Shown piece by piece: positions 1-13,900 of a stretch of DNA of 64,000 nucleotides. The stretch covers positions 1,922,001 through 1,986,000 of the forward strand of contig BTPP01000006.1 of assembly GCA_037102815.1 (NCBI GenBank). The letters are read 5' to 3'. The notes under the pieces were generated by a model, which was not told the DNA's origin, ran no database searches, and worked only from the letters and a program-made list of their open reading frames with translations. A program made the position numbers and the translations under genes. This DNA comes from Neurospora intermedia. Lineage: Eukaryota; Ascomycota; Sordariomycetes; Sordariales; Sordariaceae. Position 1 is the first letter of the stretch; every line of letters starts with the position of its first letter.

Positions 1-315
1 GCCTCAACTAACAACCGATCCGGCAGTACCATCAACGGATTGATGAGTGACAAAAGAGGTATGGTGTACTTCGCTCGTAGTGAAGTAAGAAAAATGCTAG
101 ATGGTCACGGCGGATGCTAAGTGGTTCAATCTTGTTTATTCGATCTGTTCCTGTCCCTCAGAGACATGTACATCCAAACTATTCAGTCTCCCCATCCCGT
201 CCCGTCCCGTTCCTGGGTATCCCATCTCCAATATTGTAGTCTAGCCTAGGCCATCTATCTCCTTAGTTATCCCGTTATGTATATAGCACAAGGTATATAT
301 CTTCATCCGTTAGCC
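1..315. other. 3' flank of the peroxin gene, no gene seen
   Basis: No coding region is visible. The stretch contains a short run of GTCCC units near 198-213 and lies just downstream of the minus-strand stop codon at 316-318, so it probably holds the 3' untranslated region and terminator of that gene. Confidence 0.5.
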
Positions 316-3049
316 TCACTCCAATCCCATCCTAACCTCATCCCCAAACCCCCAACTGCCTGCATCTTTCCCGGCATCCTGCAACGCCAACCTAGTTTGC
401 GTCCCAAACGACGAAACCACCTCATCCTCCTCGTTGGACTTTGCCGCCATCAGCGTGGATTGCGGCGCTGGTGATGACCCTCTTGCCGTTGCTGTCGTTG
501 GTGTTGCCGTATTGCTATTGCTTACGGCGTTGCTGTGACTCGACCTCCTACTCCTCGCGTAAGAATTGTTATTACCACTGTTATTTGAAATCGTTTTTCG
601 ACTGATGCTGCTACTGCGACTCTGACTTGATGGGACGAATAAAGAGTGAGAGGAGAAGTAGGGCGTGGTACTGGGGCTCTGTCCGCGACCTTCGTGACCT
701 GCATAACTGCCGCCGCCGCCGCCACCACCGGAGGAACTTGCTGATGGGCTGCCGGTGGTGGTGGGGGCAGTGCTAGTGTCGGTGAAATTCCGTCTTTGTT
801 GTCCTCCGGTGGAAGAACCACGACCACCCCGGATGGTGACAGCGCTGGAAGCACCGCTGGTCGGCGACTTACCAAATAAAGCACTAGAAAATCTGTGGGA
901 CCTACTAGTACTGGACGTGGAAACCACCGAAGCGGCCTCGTCTCCTCCTTCTGTTTCTGCGTCTTTATCTTTGCGAAGTTTATCCTTCATATCCATTCTG
1001 CTTTTCGTCATATCTTGCGCTTGTATCCTTGCTAAGCTGTCCACCGCGCTTTCGGGTGTAGACTTCTTCAGCTTGATCGACGTCTTTCGAGGGACGGCGG
1101 TAGAGGGTGAAGCAATCTCACCCGACGCGGCTAGTTGATCGGAGAGCAGCGATCGGGGTTGTGCCCGAGCACCTATTCCTGGTCCGGGCGCCGGTGTCGC
1201 GGTTGGTGTAACTGAATCGGCGCTGGAGTTGCCGTTGGCGGATCCGTTCACAGTGTAGTTGTTTCCTTGTTGGTCAACTATCGCATCCTCTGCCAATTCT
1301 TCGATCAGGGCATCGTCTGCTTCCACGAGCTCGGCATCGCGATACCACTTTCTCCTTCTTGTCCAGCGTCCCCAGCCGTCTTGACCTCGGCGGCCATTTT
1401 GCCACTGCGTCTTGGTTAGCACGGTGTGCCTGTTTCTCTTTTCCTTGAAACAAATATCTCCAGAAACGGAAAGAACAAACCTTGTTATCATAGTAAACCC
1501 AGCCCATACGCCCCCCAGGGCTGTCATAATCCCACTCTTTTCCATCCGCGTCTTCTCCAGGCATAACAGCCTCATCGGGAACTCCATCGACTCGCCATCT
1601 CGATCCCTCGACCCAGCGCCAGCGCATGTTACTACCGTCCTCAACCTCGGGAAGCTCAAACTGGTCTCGCGGCGGGACCGCGTTGTTGTGCTCGTCGGTC
1701 CATGCCGGCCTTTCATACGCAAACAGACTAGTAGTCCATCCCAGACCGACCCACCGACGCTGGTTCTCATAGATGATGAACGTAAAGCGCACGCCTGTGT
1801 CGTGTCCGCCGCGGGCACGTCGAAGGGCCTTAGTGAGCTCAGACTCCTGCGCGTTATACGCCTTTGTACTTTTGATGTTGGCAAATGTCTTCTTGTTCGC
1901 TGAACTGCCGCTAGCAGTGGATGCAGCGGATGATGCAACGCCACTCTTCTCAGCAGGAGAAACCTTGACGGGCTTTTCGAACTGCAAGCCAGTAACCAAT
2001 TCCAAAAACCTGCGAATGGAGGCGCTACGCCATAGAATGGCGCGAGATACCCGCATAACGCGGGAATGCCAAGTTAGGATGAGAGTACCAAAGATCAAGA
2101 TAACCCGGCGTGTAGTAATCAGACGGAAAGGTGGCAGCGTCAGGGCGAACCAAAACGGGGTACAGAGAAGGATCCGGATAAAAAGTGTCGTCAGCGCGGG
2201 CTTTGTGGTGGCCGATGTAGGTGTTCGCTGAGTGCTGAGGAAATCCGTGAGTTCCAGCATAGGTTCCAGCAGAATGTTGCAGCGCGCCGTGAACTCCTTA
2301 AGTGTCTCGACAATCTCGTCCAACGTCTTCTGGTGCCGCGTGTTTGTCACTTCGGATACCGACCCTTGGTTCCTCAGTTGTCCGCCTCCTCCAGCGCTCG
2401 CTCCCACGCCACCACCGAGCCCGCCATTGGCCTTGCCATTCTTGTTGTCCGGGAGCCCGTCGACGGAAAGGTTCTTGCTCTTGGGAGCCTTCTTGCTCCT
2501 AACACTCCCTTTTCCATCTGTCCCAGCGAGCGCCGCCATGTCTCCAGCCGCCACGCCTGGCTCGGTCCAACCACTGCTGCTCAGCGGGCTGTAGCGCCGG
2601 CCGTACATGCCACCGATCAGGAGTAGGACAAGCACGACGGGACCGGCAACCCGGACAATGATGTCACCATATAAAACGGCAGCCCAGAAGACGGCAACCA
2701 TTAGGAAGCTTTCCCAGGGATCGCGCGTCGTCCATGTTATCAGACCGGCAAGCGTATTCAAGGGTAGGAGGAACGGATGGCTATAAGCCAAAGCGCGTGT
2801 AATCTGGGGTGGTGTCGCGAGGAGAAGCGGCGACTTTTGGTGGACCAGGATGGTACTCCTCCTCTTCGCGGCGGAGGTGGCGCTCGGCGCGGTCGAGCTT
2901 AGGGTAGCGGGCGAGAAGGAGGCATGGGTCGGGTTCGGATTGCTTGCGGTGCCATCATTCGAGTATAGGATGCCCTTCGGCTGGTTCGAAGGGGTGGATG
3001 GGTGAGAGTTCAGCGCATCGCCGCTGCGCTGAGGCTGAGGAGCGGACAT
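316..3049 (-). CDS. Dysferlin-domain peroxin, Pex23/Pex30 family
   Basis: The model has two exons, 3049-1481 and 1404-316, joined in phase 0 across a 76-nt intron (GTTTGT donor, GCTAAC branch, CAG acceptor), giving 885 residues. Two hydrophobic stretches at about residues 101-150 and 285-330 fit the N-terminal membrane (reticulon-like) region of the family. A dysferlin block follows at about 420-550. It contains a YENQRRWVGLGW motif, and the splice restores YYDNKWQNGRRG followed by GRWTRRRKWYRD, the usual DysF N and C signatures. The remaining 330 residues are Ser/Gly/Thr-rich and look disordered. In yeasts such proteins sit in the ER or peroxisomal membrane and control peroxisome number and the ER sites where peroxisomes and lipid droplets form. 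The family call is firm, but which yeast paralogue it matches cannot be settled here. Confidence 0.9.
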
Positions 3050-5525
3050 ATGCGAAAGCCAGGGAGGATCCTGTATGTTGATGGAGGAAAGTGTCAGTCT
3101 TGTACTGTCTAGCTATCCCTAGCGGGAATGGTGATGCAACGATAGGGTCATGATTCGATCGAGGTGCGCAGTGAAGAGGGGCGGCGCAGCATGGTCGTCG
3201 CTGTGTCGTCGCCTTGGACTGTAGCCTTGATGGAAGGATGACGATGGCCGTGGTTGGGGGTGCTGATGATGACGACGGGCTGGATTGGGAGCTCTTGGAG
3301 CTGATTCGGCGGCAGCGGGAATCGCCGACAGACCTTTCTATTTGAAGGAGATCGCTGGCCAGGGGGGCCTGGCAAGGATGCCTGGTACTATTGAGATGGC
3401 GGATTGATCTTCAACAGGACAGAGTCTTATGCACGACGATGGGATGCCGTCGGGAAGATGTTTGTCTGGAGCAACCTAGGCCGTATATAGTAGGTAGGTG
3501 ATGATGGTAGCACGGAGAAGGTATATAGGATAGTGGTAGGTAGGTGGGTAGGGACAAGAGGACGAAGCAAAGAGCCCGTAGGAGTAATGTTCAGGGTATG
3601 TAAGAAAGGGCAGAACTCACGAATGCAGCCATGAATCAGAAGCAGCCGCAGGTAGAGGGGGGAGGAGGAGGAGGAAGAGAAGGAGGAGGAGGAGGAGGAG
3701 GAGGAGGGAGAGGGAGAGGAGAAAGAAGAAACTGATGACGATGATGATGATGGCCGGAACTGATGGTGATGATGGTCGTTTGTGTACGGTTTGCTCTCCG
3801 CACGCAAGCCCAACCGAAGGTAGCACGCGCCCATGAATGGCTCCCTCGAGTCGTAGCCCAACGTCATAGGCTGCGAATGTGCGCCCCGACCGTCTTCCCC
3901 AGGCTTTTGGATTTGTGGTGGTTCGCGGTTCGCGGTCAGATCAATGGAGTCGGGTCGGGCGCTAGGAAACAGCGGAGATGCGCACGTGGTTAGCTAGGGT
4001 TCAATACACTATGAGTTGTAGTGTGTAGTGTAGTGTACAGTCAGAAGGTCGTGCGGTCAAGGATATTTAGTATTCATGATAGAGGTAGGTAAGTAGGTGT
4101 AGTAAGAAATGTTGGACAAAGTAAAGAGGCGCAAAACCAAGGAGAAACGAAGAGCGGTAGGGGAAAAACGGACGAATTTTTGGTCCATTGGGATTGAATC
4201 ATGGAAGTGGACAGACAACTGAACTCTTTTTGGTGCCGCTGTCAGACAGAATCATTTCCACGTGAGTTCCTTACGATCTCGAGATGGCTTGGACCTAAGT
4301 AGTAGTGGTGGAGCCTGAAAGACGGAATACCTACGGCGGTCTTGAGCGGAGCATCGGGGCGGTCTAGCAGGCACTTCATGCAAAGAAGCATTAGCACCCG
4401 CCATTACCTATCTCGTCACCATGATACATATCTCTCTACAGCGGCTACCTTGCTTCATCCTAGGAACAGGGCAGCGAAGGACGAGTAGGTGCTGTTTGGC
4501 TTTCCTTCAGTTCCTGCTAGGTAGAGAGGTACTTCCCGCTACAGGGGCGGTTCTTGGTGACATATCCCCGTTGAACGGACGGAAATCACATGCAAATTGT
4601 TCCTGGCCTCATATGCATACCTGCCTAGGCACAATCACCATATGTAAAACCTCCGGCACTTGAAGCACGCCGTGGACCGAACATACCCGGTACAGGACCC
4701 TGCTGGTGTCCTCCTCCGACAATGATGTCACAAGGAACCGGGAACGACAGCGCACAGCATTCAATAAAAATACACTGTTGTGCACGCTATGTACTTTTCG
4801 TATCTATAGTTTCTTCTACTGAATTTGTGAATCTGGAAGTAGTTTATACTGCCTGGATATGTGCATTTCATGCCCGCGAAAAAGAGTGGGGGAGACCCAA
4901 CGTGTTGCCACCCTGTAGCACTCACTGTAAATCCGATTCTTCTAATGTCCTGCCTGTTCACACCTATCGTTTCAACGGCGTTAGAAGGTGGAGACATTCA
5001 AAACCACCATTTTGCACACAACGAATAGACTCTAGTGGGCATGAACGTTGCAGTAGGCTTGTAGACCATGCTGGATATCCCTAGAATCTGAAAATCAACG
5101 CCCCAAACCTTTGCGAAAAAGGCAGGGCGAGTGCCCAGGACAGACGCAGCCGTCCGCACTGACTCGACGGGCTGAGGCTGGTGCTAAAGATGAACCCAGG
5201 CATTCCTACGAGAACCCATATAAAGATAAGCCGTTCTAAAAGTCTCATAACCCGTAATATATATGTACCTTGAAGTACGCCTTGACTAGACCGTTAACCT
5301 CCCATAACCAAATGATGTTGGTCTCCTCAGGTACTGTTTGGCAAAAAAGCCATGACCGTAGCGACCAACCAGAACCACTTCATCTCGGCGGGCCGCCCTG
5401 TTCTCCTTGACCTTCACCGTCAAACGTCGTCCGTTGACACTCCTAGCGCAGGCGCGCCTAATTCTTGCCGGTCTTATCATCACTAAAATGAATTCTCCCA
5501 ACGAGACCGGACGAGGAGTGAATAT
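3050..5525. other. Intergenic, 5' region of the peroxin gene
   Basis: I find no convincing gene. The first part probably holds the promoter and 5' leader of the peroxin gene. A purine-rich GGA tract lies at about 3655-3725. Short open frames here are low-complexity translations of that tract. The far end contains the 3' flank of the minus-strand gene that stops at 5526. Confidence 0.5.
3655..3725. repeat. GGA/GAG purine tract
   Basis: Almost pure GGA/GAG repeat on the plus strand (TCC on the minus strand), about 600 bases upstream of the peroxin start codon. It is a microsatellite-like, triplex-prone sequence in the likely promoter or leader. No function is shown. Confidence 0.8.
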
Positions 5526-8500
5526 CTATTGAAAACTATGGGGAGATCAATGTCAGTTAGCGGTCATCAGTCAGAGAAAACAAGACCCCAAACCACTCAC
5601 CTCTTGTTAGAGTACGCAATGCTCGTGTTGACCCCCCTCAACCATCGACAGAATCGTCTCGCCTGCACCCGCCCGCTCTCTACCGTTTTAGTGTCCGGAT
5701 TTACGAATCGATCAAACGTCAAGACCACCGTCCTATCTCCACTGCCCTCACGCCCCTTCTTCAATACGAGGGTTACGATCGTCTTCGCGTTGGGGCTCGA
5801 CGGGCAATTCTCGACGATGACGTTGGCAAACTTATTGGGATCGATCTCGAACTTGTATGGGCAGTTCTTGTACGGGAGACCGGGCGCTGTGGAAGCAATC
5901 TTGGTTTGGTTGCATGCTATCAACCGGACTGAGAGCTTGTCCTCCGTAGCGCAATTAGTATCTACGTTCCAGCTGCCCTTTTCGATGGTCACTTCAAACT
6001 TCTCGTTCTGATTCTGAGGTTGTGTCGTCTTCGCCGTCGTCGTAACCCCATTCTCGGGTTTGACAAAGGTTGCCGGCTTGACGATCGGGGGCTTGACGGG
6101 CGGGTTGTTGATTGAGGTAGACGACGTAGGGGCGGGGACCTCAGTTGGAGAGGTAGTACGCGAGCTAGCTGTGCTAGAGTCTGGCGTCGGGCCTGCCGTT
6201 ACCAAGGGAGCCGGGGCCGCCGCCGCCGGTGAAATCGCTGCCTTTGTCAAGTGCGGAGTGGGCGGCTTAGATGACTCTGGTGATCTGAGGCCTGTGCCAT
6301 GACCCTTCATGTTCTTGGGGCCTGAACTGACCGACTTGGGCTGTAAAAGTTGAACCGTAGCTGCTACCGCTTCCCCGGAGCTACTAAGCTCCGAAGCAAT
6401 CTGGTCGACGATGCGCTCTAACCGTTCATTCTCCTCCTTGGTACCCTCTTTTGATCCGACTCTATCTATCAGAGCCCTCAGCTGGGGGTCGGTCTTGGCG
6501 ATTTCCGCCAACCGTACCACGGCCGGAGGAATACTGTTTGGATTCGGACCCGACTGGATTGGTGCACTCACAGTGCTAGAAGCAACGGGTGTTGACATTG
6601 TGGGAGCTGCCGCGGCAGCTGGTGGTGTTGCTACTGCTGTCGGAGCAGCTGGAGTCACATGCTCTGTGGTAGTTTGTGCCGGGGGGTTAGAGACAGCCGC
6701 AGAAATAGGTTGAGGTCGAGGCTGTGCTGTTTTTGGTGCCGCTGCTGCTGCTGCTGCTGCTGGAATACCCGGCTTCTTTGTGGGTTCTGGGGCTGCCGCC
6801 GAGACAGATTGGGATCGACACGTAGCTGCTGTTGGCTCAGTTGATGCGGTTGGTTCCGTTGATGCTGTTGACTCCGTTGATGCTGCTGCTGCTGCCGGGG
6901 CTGTTGGATTTCGTGTGGGTTCTGGCAGAGTTGCCCCTGCCGAATTTGATTCCAGGCGAGGTTGTTCTGCACCACCGGTTGTTGCACTGCTAGCAGTCGT
7001 GCTAGCCTTGTTCAGACTTTCCCAGTGCTCGACGGCCTTCTGAAAATAGGGTATTTGACGCCAGTCCGGGTCATCAAAGTCAAACGCTGAAATATCCTTG
7101 ATTGAGAGCCAGCCAAACGACCTGAGGATATGGTACAGCAATGTTAGTTGACCAGAACAACGGCCCAAGTTCGGCTTCGAAATAGAACTTACATGTCGCG
7201 GTCAAAATACATGACCGGAACCTGCCTTAGCTTGACCAAAGGCCCGCCATCCTCGTATCCTGGAGCCCACCCTTCGAACTTGATCTTTCCTGCTGTTTTA
7301 TCAAGTTTATAGCAGAGAGGCACAGTCTGCAAGAGCTTGGTATCCTCCAACGTCTTTTCAAGTCCGACTGAACTCAGGTCTGCCTCTTTCACCGGCAATA
7401 CCATAACAGGATAATGCCGCTTGTCTTGAACCCAAAACCCTTTGTAGAGGCTAGCTGGTTTAGGGTCAGGGATGAGGACAGCTGAGCGCGTGCTACGATC
7501 AGACGGTGTCCGTAAATGCAAGCTCTTTCGTCGATCTTTCGCCGGACTAGGGGTAGAAGTCTCTCGCGATGGAGGTGGTGCCATTGCCGGACTATCTGTT
7601 CCTCGAGATGGAGGCGGTGCCATTGCCGAAGGCAGTGCCTCAGCGGCTGGTGAGGCTAGAGGTAGCGAAGGTATGGGGGTGGAAAAGGAATTAGCAAACT
7701 CGGGATTCGCCTCCACATATCGCGCTCGTTTCCCCACGCTTAGTTGAAGTAAGTTAACCGGCTTATAACCGTTTTCAGCAGCTTCTTCGACCGCTGTGTT
7801 GTTCCTCCGTGCCAGTTCTGCATTACACCCAATGACGCGCAAACCTAGCGTGTCAATAGCAACACTATAGTTCTTTGACTGATGGTCATGCATCTTGCTT
7901 GCTAGATGTTTAGCAGCTCCCGCAAGAGGATTGGCTCCAAAGTGAACTCCATGGTCATCACACTTGAGAATGTAAAATTCTCCGCTCTCGGGAGGGTACT
8001 CGACTATAATATGCTTGAACTTAGCATTGCCTTCTTGGTACACCTCATCGAAAGTGATGGATCGTTTCGCGGATGGGCGCTTTGCTGGTTGCTCGTTTGC
8101 GATGTTCTCGTTAGGAGATTGAATCTCTGTAATAGGGCGCTTGTTTGATAAGTGAGAGACAGGAGGTTTTACTGCCGGTTGAGCTTGCATGGGAGAGGGC
8201 ATGGATATGGGTGTTCCAGCCTTGGTGTCTAACGACAGTTTTGATATTGGCAGCTCCGTAGGTGGCGTAGACTAGATAACATCGTGTGATCAGTATACGG
8301 CCAAAATAGTCGTGAACTCGTTGGAGGATCCAACGTACACCTACAGAATCTTCTTCTATGTCGAATGGTAACATTCTCCATTTCTCGTTCACGGCGGAGA
8401 CCTTTTCAATAAATCTTTTCCGGTCATTCTCCAACCTTTCCTCGTAGTTTTGAGTAGCTTGACGTAGATAGAAGTCTCGCTTGTCTTCAATGAATTGCGT

Positions 8501-8698
8501 GAGATCTGGAGGTAGAGGTATTGTACCGAGCCTTTTCTGGAGCATTGACCTCTCCTCGAGCCTTCTGTTCTCAATCTCATTTTTCGCTTTCTGCAGCTCC
8601 TGCAATGCATTTTGCTTTTCGGTCTCGAGCTCCTTTTCGAGCTCGTCTACCTCTCTGCTGAAGCGAAAATGGAGCTCATAGGCTCGATAACGATCCAT
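5526..8698 (-). CDS. Unknown protein with coiled coil and Cys/His block
   Basis: Four exons, 8698-8339, 8271-7193, 7121-5601 and 5535-5526, give 989 residues. Introns are 67, 71 and 65 nt with GTACGT, GTAAGT and GTGAGT donors and CTGAT/CTAAC branches. The last exon adds only three codons (SFQ-like end) and the stop. Residues about 10-100 form a charged coiled coil. Exon 2 carries a block beginning FYILKCDDHGVHF with later His residues spaced like a zinc finger (KHLASKMHDH), then a W/Y-rich segment beginning KGFWVQDKRHYPVM. Exon 3 is a long Ala/Pro/Thr-rich linker with a short helical piece (AEIAKTDPQLRALIDRV), ending in a more ordered Cys-containing domain. The block near the Cys/His residues recalls a domain common in filamentous-fungal nuclear proteins, but I cannot name the family. 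A nuclear or chromatin role would be a guess. Confidence 0.85.
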
Positions 8699-10130
8699 TT
8701 TGCGCCGAGTGTCAACCGCCTAGCCGTAGCTGAGAGTGTATTCGGTGAGGGGTTGGTCACGTCGTGAACGTGTGTGAAGGGTAGTATGTTCTCCTGTGGC
8801 GTTTCCTTCCCGGTCGCCTGCGCTGAGTACAAGGTCCGAGTCCCTTCAGTACTTGGTGTCGCGCGGAAAGCTGCAACTCCGATCGCGAGCTGATGTTGTT
8901 GTAGACCGGAAGTTAAGGCCAGCTAGATGGGGCTCGAGTGAATGCAATCGATGTGTGTGTGGTCTAGATTGTGCAGGTTCTCCGTCTCCGCTTGGAGAGA
9001 AACCGCGTGTAACCGTATAAAGGTTTGAGGTTTAAGAACATGCCTGAAAATGAGGAAGGCGACCACTAGTTGAGTTATACAAAGGATGGTGGGTGAGCAC
9101 CAGGTCAAAAAATACCTAGTCAATCTTATGGTTGATCGATATGAGGTGGTTTGTGCGATGTAAGGATGAGATCGACTGATTGTGGTCGATTGAAGTGAAT
9201 GGCGCTGTCTATTTTGTCCTAGGGGTATGCTGGATGTAATATTGGTTATAACTTTTCCTAGCCGATACCAATACCCAGCCACGCGCTCGCTATGGCAGCT
9301 CGTATGATCCGTATCGTATCTTATGCGCATGCCATTTTGGGTTTAACTGGTTCGCAGCTGCCCAATGATATGGCACGTATAGTGATGATAGTGGACCTCG
9401 GGTAGGACTGGCAATGATTAGAGGTAGGTAATCCTAGTGCATGTGGAAACTTACGTTGATACCCAACCAGGTACTGTCCTATATGCGCAGCTGAGCGACT
9501 CGATAACTATGCTAAATCTAAGAGGCTCGCACTGCTTTCATTGATTTCTGTGTACTCCATGATAGATGAAATCATATTTGAGCACGAGAAATAATTAAGT
9601 ATAAATCACGGTAGTGAGTACGACATTGTCAATAATTCGGAACAATGTTACTACGGGCTGTAACCATCCTTGGCATTACACAGTTAAGACGAGGACGAAC
9701 ATCTGATACCACGACTGTCAACGTAGAGATTCTAGTATACAAAAAGGGCCATGGACACAACTCGCACAGACCAAGACACAAACATCTAAATTACCTACGG
9801 ACAGCAGTTCCGGGACAAGTCAAGCGAGGGGCATCAACTGAACCTAATCACCAACATATGCGGCACACGTGTCCAAGCATCGAGTAGGCCGTTGTATATG
9901 CACCAAACGTATCCTCTCCGCACTGTCCGTTCGATTCTTTTCCGACAACTATTCTCTTTCTTCTTCCAGTCTCTATCGCTTTTAGGTCCTCGGTTTTTCG
10001 CTAGCATTGCGCATGTCAACGCTTTACATCGATGTTACCACGATATGTGCAAGTGTCTGTCCACAATGACGCTGCTCCAAAACACTAAATCGAAGTTTTC
10101 ATCCGGGCGCCAGGAAACTATACAACCGGC
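8699..10130. other. Intergenic, no gene seen
   Basis: Contains the 5' region of the gene starting at 8698 and the 3' flank of the gene ending at 10131. Open frames here are short, lack supporting motifs and run on both strands. No RNA gene or repeat was recognised. Confidence 0.5.
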
Positions 10131-10911
10131 TCACATGTCCTCGAGACCACGTAGTTTCGTGGCGACGTCCAAGATCCATTGTGGAACATCTAAACCACAC
10201 AGTATATCGATGGCGTTGGAGACGTCGATGAAGATCCTGAAAAATTATCACGTCAGTGGCCACTATGCGTGTTAAGATGAGCATTGGCACTAACCTTTCA
10301 ACAACATCCGGGGGCAGGTTGAGGTTAGCGGGCGATGCAAGCTGCTGAGATGTCAAGGCCATGATCATGACTCTTGTCTCTGAGCATATGGGTAGGTCGT
10401 CGAGGTCACAGTTCAATAAATCGCAGTCTCTCAGTACCTCTACAAATTCATTAAAGGAGATCCTTGGTATATCGCGCATGACTTCGAGCATGGTCTGACG
10501 AGGCACATGGTCGGACACGTCGTACAATCCGTGGTCTGCCACAGGTATCGGGACTGTCAAAGAAGACGCAACAGATCTTGGGGTGGGTTGTGATTCATCG
10601 CCAGTGTCGAGTTGCGTGAAGGCTTCAATCAATTCAGGTACCTCTAATCTGTCTGATCTGGATTGTGCGACGGTCGAGACATCTTCAGCATCGCTGTCGG
10701 CTCCAGTGAGTGGCGGCATATCGACTATATCATCCATATGGACACTTGTCTGCGTCATCGCATCGACCATCCCATGGCCAGTCTGAGAGAGATTACCTCT
10801 CGACAAAGAGCCGGGATCACTGTTGGTTGATGATTCTCGTGGGCCCGCGGCAAACATATCCTGCGTGCTGGGTCGAGGACCACTAATGGTGTGTCGACGT
10901 TGTCGGGACAT
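10131..10911 (-). CDS. Hypothetical protein, 240 residues
   Basis: Two exons, 10911-10295 and 10236-10131, are joined across a 58-nt intron (GTTAGT donor, CAG acceptor, phase 2). The splice replaces an unlikely read-through tail with a helical end, IFIDVSNAIDILCGLDVPQW followed by a short Lys/Leu segment. The start chosen is the ATG of MSRQRRHT. The open frame continues upstream to 11142, but that part looks like leader sequence. The N-terminal half is polar and disordered, and the C-terminal half is acidic and helical. I recognise no family. A small regulatory or scaffolding protein is possible but unsupported. Confidence 0.7.
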
Positions 10912-13900
10912 CGTGTCAAGAATAATCGAAAGCTGGTATGGTAAAGATGGACCGAAGCGTGTATTTTGAACGGGCGGGAAAAAGGACACGATGACTTTGA
11001 TGATATCTAATGATCCAGGAATACTTGCTGGAAATAACTGGTGAGGAGAAGAGAGGAACCTAGAAGGATGATTGACCGGATGGGAGATTGGACTGGAGTC
11101 ATGCATGATCGGTTGGATACGGAAGGAACATCCCAAGTGCAAAAGCGATTTCGGTCACAGTTTCCAAAGAGAAAGGAAAGAGTAAACACAACTGCCAACG
11201 CGGCAACCGTCAAACTGATATTGCCCCCGAATTCAACAAAGCAAGCCTTCTGGAAAGAGACGGAAACTCAAAGTGTCCGATGTCTTTGCAAACATAGGTA
11301 ATGATGATTCGCGAACAAGAGGTTCCTACATCTGGGACGAGGCCCGCCTCTCTATTCTGGTTCTGCCACCGGCCATTCAGCATGACTTCAAAACTTTCAT
11401 TAACGAGTTTGTCCACGTATGCTCACAAAGGAACCACTGTGATACGGAATGCCTAGCTTCAAGTTGTGAACCCCGAGAATGGATGCCAATGACCTGCAAC
11501 CAACGTGAGGTACACATTGTAGCTAAATGCTCGATTCGCCACAATTTCAACGGATATTACTGCGTACCTTCAGCTCTTTCCTCTTTGTCTTGCTTATAGC
11601 CAAGATGTACTCACCTGTCTTTCTACCTTCCTACCTATATGCTCGGTTGATTCCAGTCATTCTTTGATCGTATCAGTTCTCATCTCCCCTCGCCATCTCA
11701 CACACAACTCTCCACGTCCAGACCACCGCCAGGCCAGGCCATACCATCACAATGCTGGCACGCTCAGCATGAACCTGGATCATTCTCTTTACAGGGTGGG
11801 CTAGCATTGTCGCAAGCAAGAGCCCTGCAACCGTCTACTAAATGGTATTCTCCTACCAAACTTACAACATTGCCTGGGTTGAAGCCGCCCATCGTTCCTA
11901 GTTCCTTCCTTCCCTCGACCGAGAAGTGTCCACAGACCATCATCCGTGCATCTGACACATATGATATGTTCAATACATCATCTCCCGGAACACGCCATAC
12001 CCATTGCCCTTGTGTGAAAAAGAGAACTAAAAGAAGCATGTACCTGGGAACGCTGCCTGGGTTGGATATTGGAAGGAACACGAATCCCGTTTACTCACTC
12101 AGCAGATGGCGATGTACCTTCCAGACCAACATAGGTAGAGGTAGGTATTCAAATACGTATAACCCTAGGTAGCGATGCTTTGTTCTGGGCTGAACCTTGG
12201 GGGCAACCCAAGTGGAAGCTAGGATGGATGTACTGGCTATGATTCAAGCCGAAGAATACTTTACATTACAAGAGTGCTTGCTGTACTGGAAATAACTACC
12301 TCTGCAATACCGAGATCAGTACCCAACTTAGGAGTAGGTTGTTAACTACCCTCGTGCGCGGGGCTACCTAAGGAAGATTCTGCCAGGTAATAAGTATGAT
12401 GCGAGTTACTGAACAATGAGTAGATTGTCCTCTTATCACTGCCACTTACCAGACCAGATGGAACAGAGCCAATCGAGCGGACAATGATAATGTCATGAAA
12501 CTGCGTCGCCCGAAGGAGGCAAGACAAACCGGTCTTGAGAGTAGGGGAAAGGAAGGCGTCAACGAGCAACTTTTGCTTCAGCCTCTTGGTTCAAAGCCAC
12601 CTCTGATATATACAACGGCCTCAGCTTTACATGTCTTTCTTCTCGATCCGACAGTCTTCGGCGAAGTCCATCCTAATTGTTATACATTACTCGACAGAAA
12701 AGGCAAATGCCATTCAGAAGTATTGCCTTCCACTTCAACTTGGTTGGTCAAGCGACACTGCCGGCTAAAGATGGGTTCAGAGCCACAAAATCCTCTCAAA
12801 TTAATCGGACATGGTTGGCGATGCCTTGGAGATGCACGTAGCCTGCGTTCGAGCCTGGGTGATTCCGATTTGGTTCTCTCTTAAAGCCTGCGGCGTGGCT
12901 TCGGAAGAGATACGGCTCCTACATACGTGTTGACGGCCTGCTTGCCTGTGACAGACATTACCTCGGCCTCCTCCGGGGTTTTCAGGTGATTTGGCGTAAT
13001 GCTTCAGGAAATTGGGATTGATTGTCGTGAAGAAAACAGTATGGTTGAGTGTCCGAGAACTGCTTTTACTAGTATGTACTTGAGGAGGATGTACGTGGTT
13101 GTCGGGCATACTTACCCGTGCAGTTCCGAATCCCAATCTCACAAGATTATACAATATTTGAGGATGTTAGGGCGACTGTATTGTAGCCGCTTTAGCTGAT
13201 GGCCAACATAAAGTTCCACTCCACCAGCAGTCGTTCAACCTGCGGATGCCAGTGGCCAGCGGATTTGCTGCTTGCCGCTTCTAACCGATGAACTTGTAAC
13301 ACAAGATGTTCGGCGAAATGGATTCTAGAGCAATCGCTGGGCATCCGATGTCGGTCATATCCCGTGCTCGGGCCGGTGACGGGCGTCCTGAACAGTGCAG
13401 GAACAGTCGGAGAAGCCGACACCTGTCCACAACCGATAGCCAGAATGAAGAACTGATAATAGGTACCTATCAATTTTGTAGTTAAATTTATCGCCCGCAA
13501 CCTTCTTCTCGTAGTAGGTAGTGATAGACTAAAATTGTTATAGAATGAAAGAAGATTCTGGATGACGAAATCCGTTGGCGACACCTAGCCGATGATGATG
13601 TTGACGGCTCATGTAGACGGGGGATACTATAGAGTTGGAAATCTGGGAAGTCTTGTTCCACGCCGGTCTCTTGAATGTATCCGATGCTGCTTTCCTCGGG
13701 CTTCTGCAACTGCCCCGCTGAACTGAATTGTATGGAAGTAATGATGACCGGCTTGCGTCTTTCTAACTCTAAGTTTGACAAGAAGGAACAACCGAGACAA
13801 AGAATGAATGAATGAAAGTGAAGATGGCAAAGCGGAAGTGGGTACTGTACCTGGTACAGAGGACAAGACCCATAACTTCACCGTGGGGAATTCTCATTGG

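Noticed and set aside
3427-3867. Ser-rich frame over the GGA tract
   Set aside because: It is a translation of a TCC-type repeat, not a credible protein.
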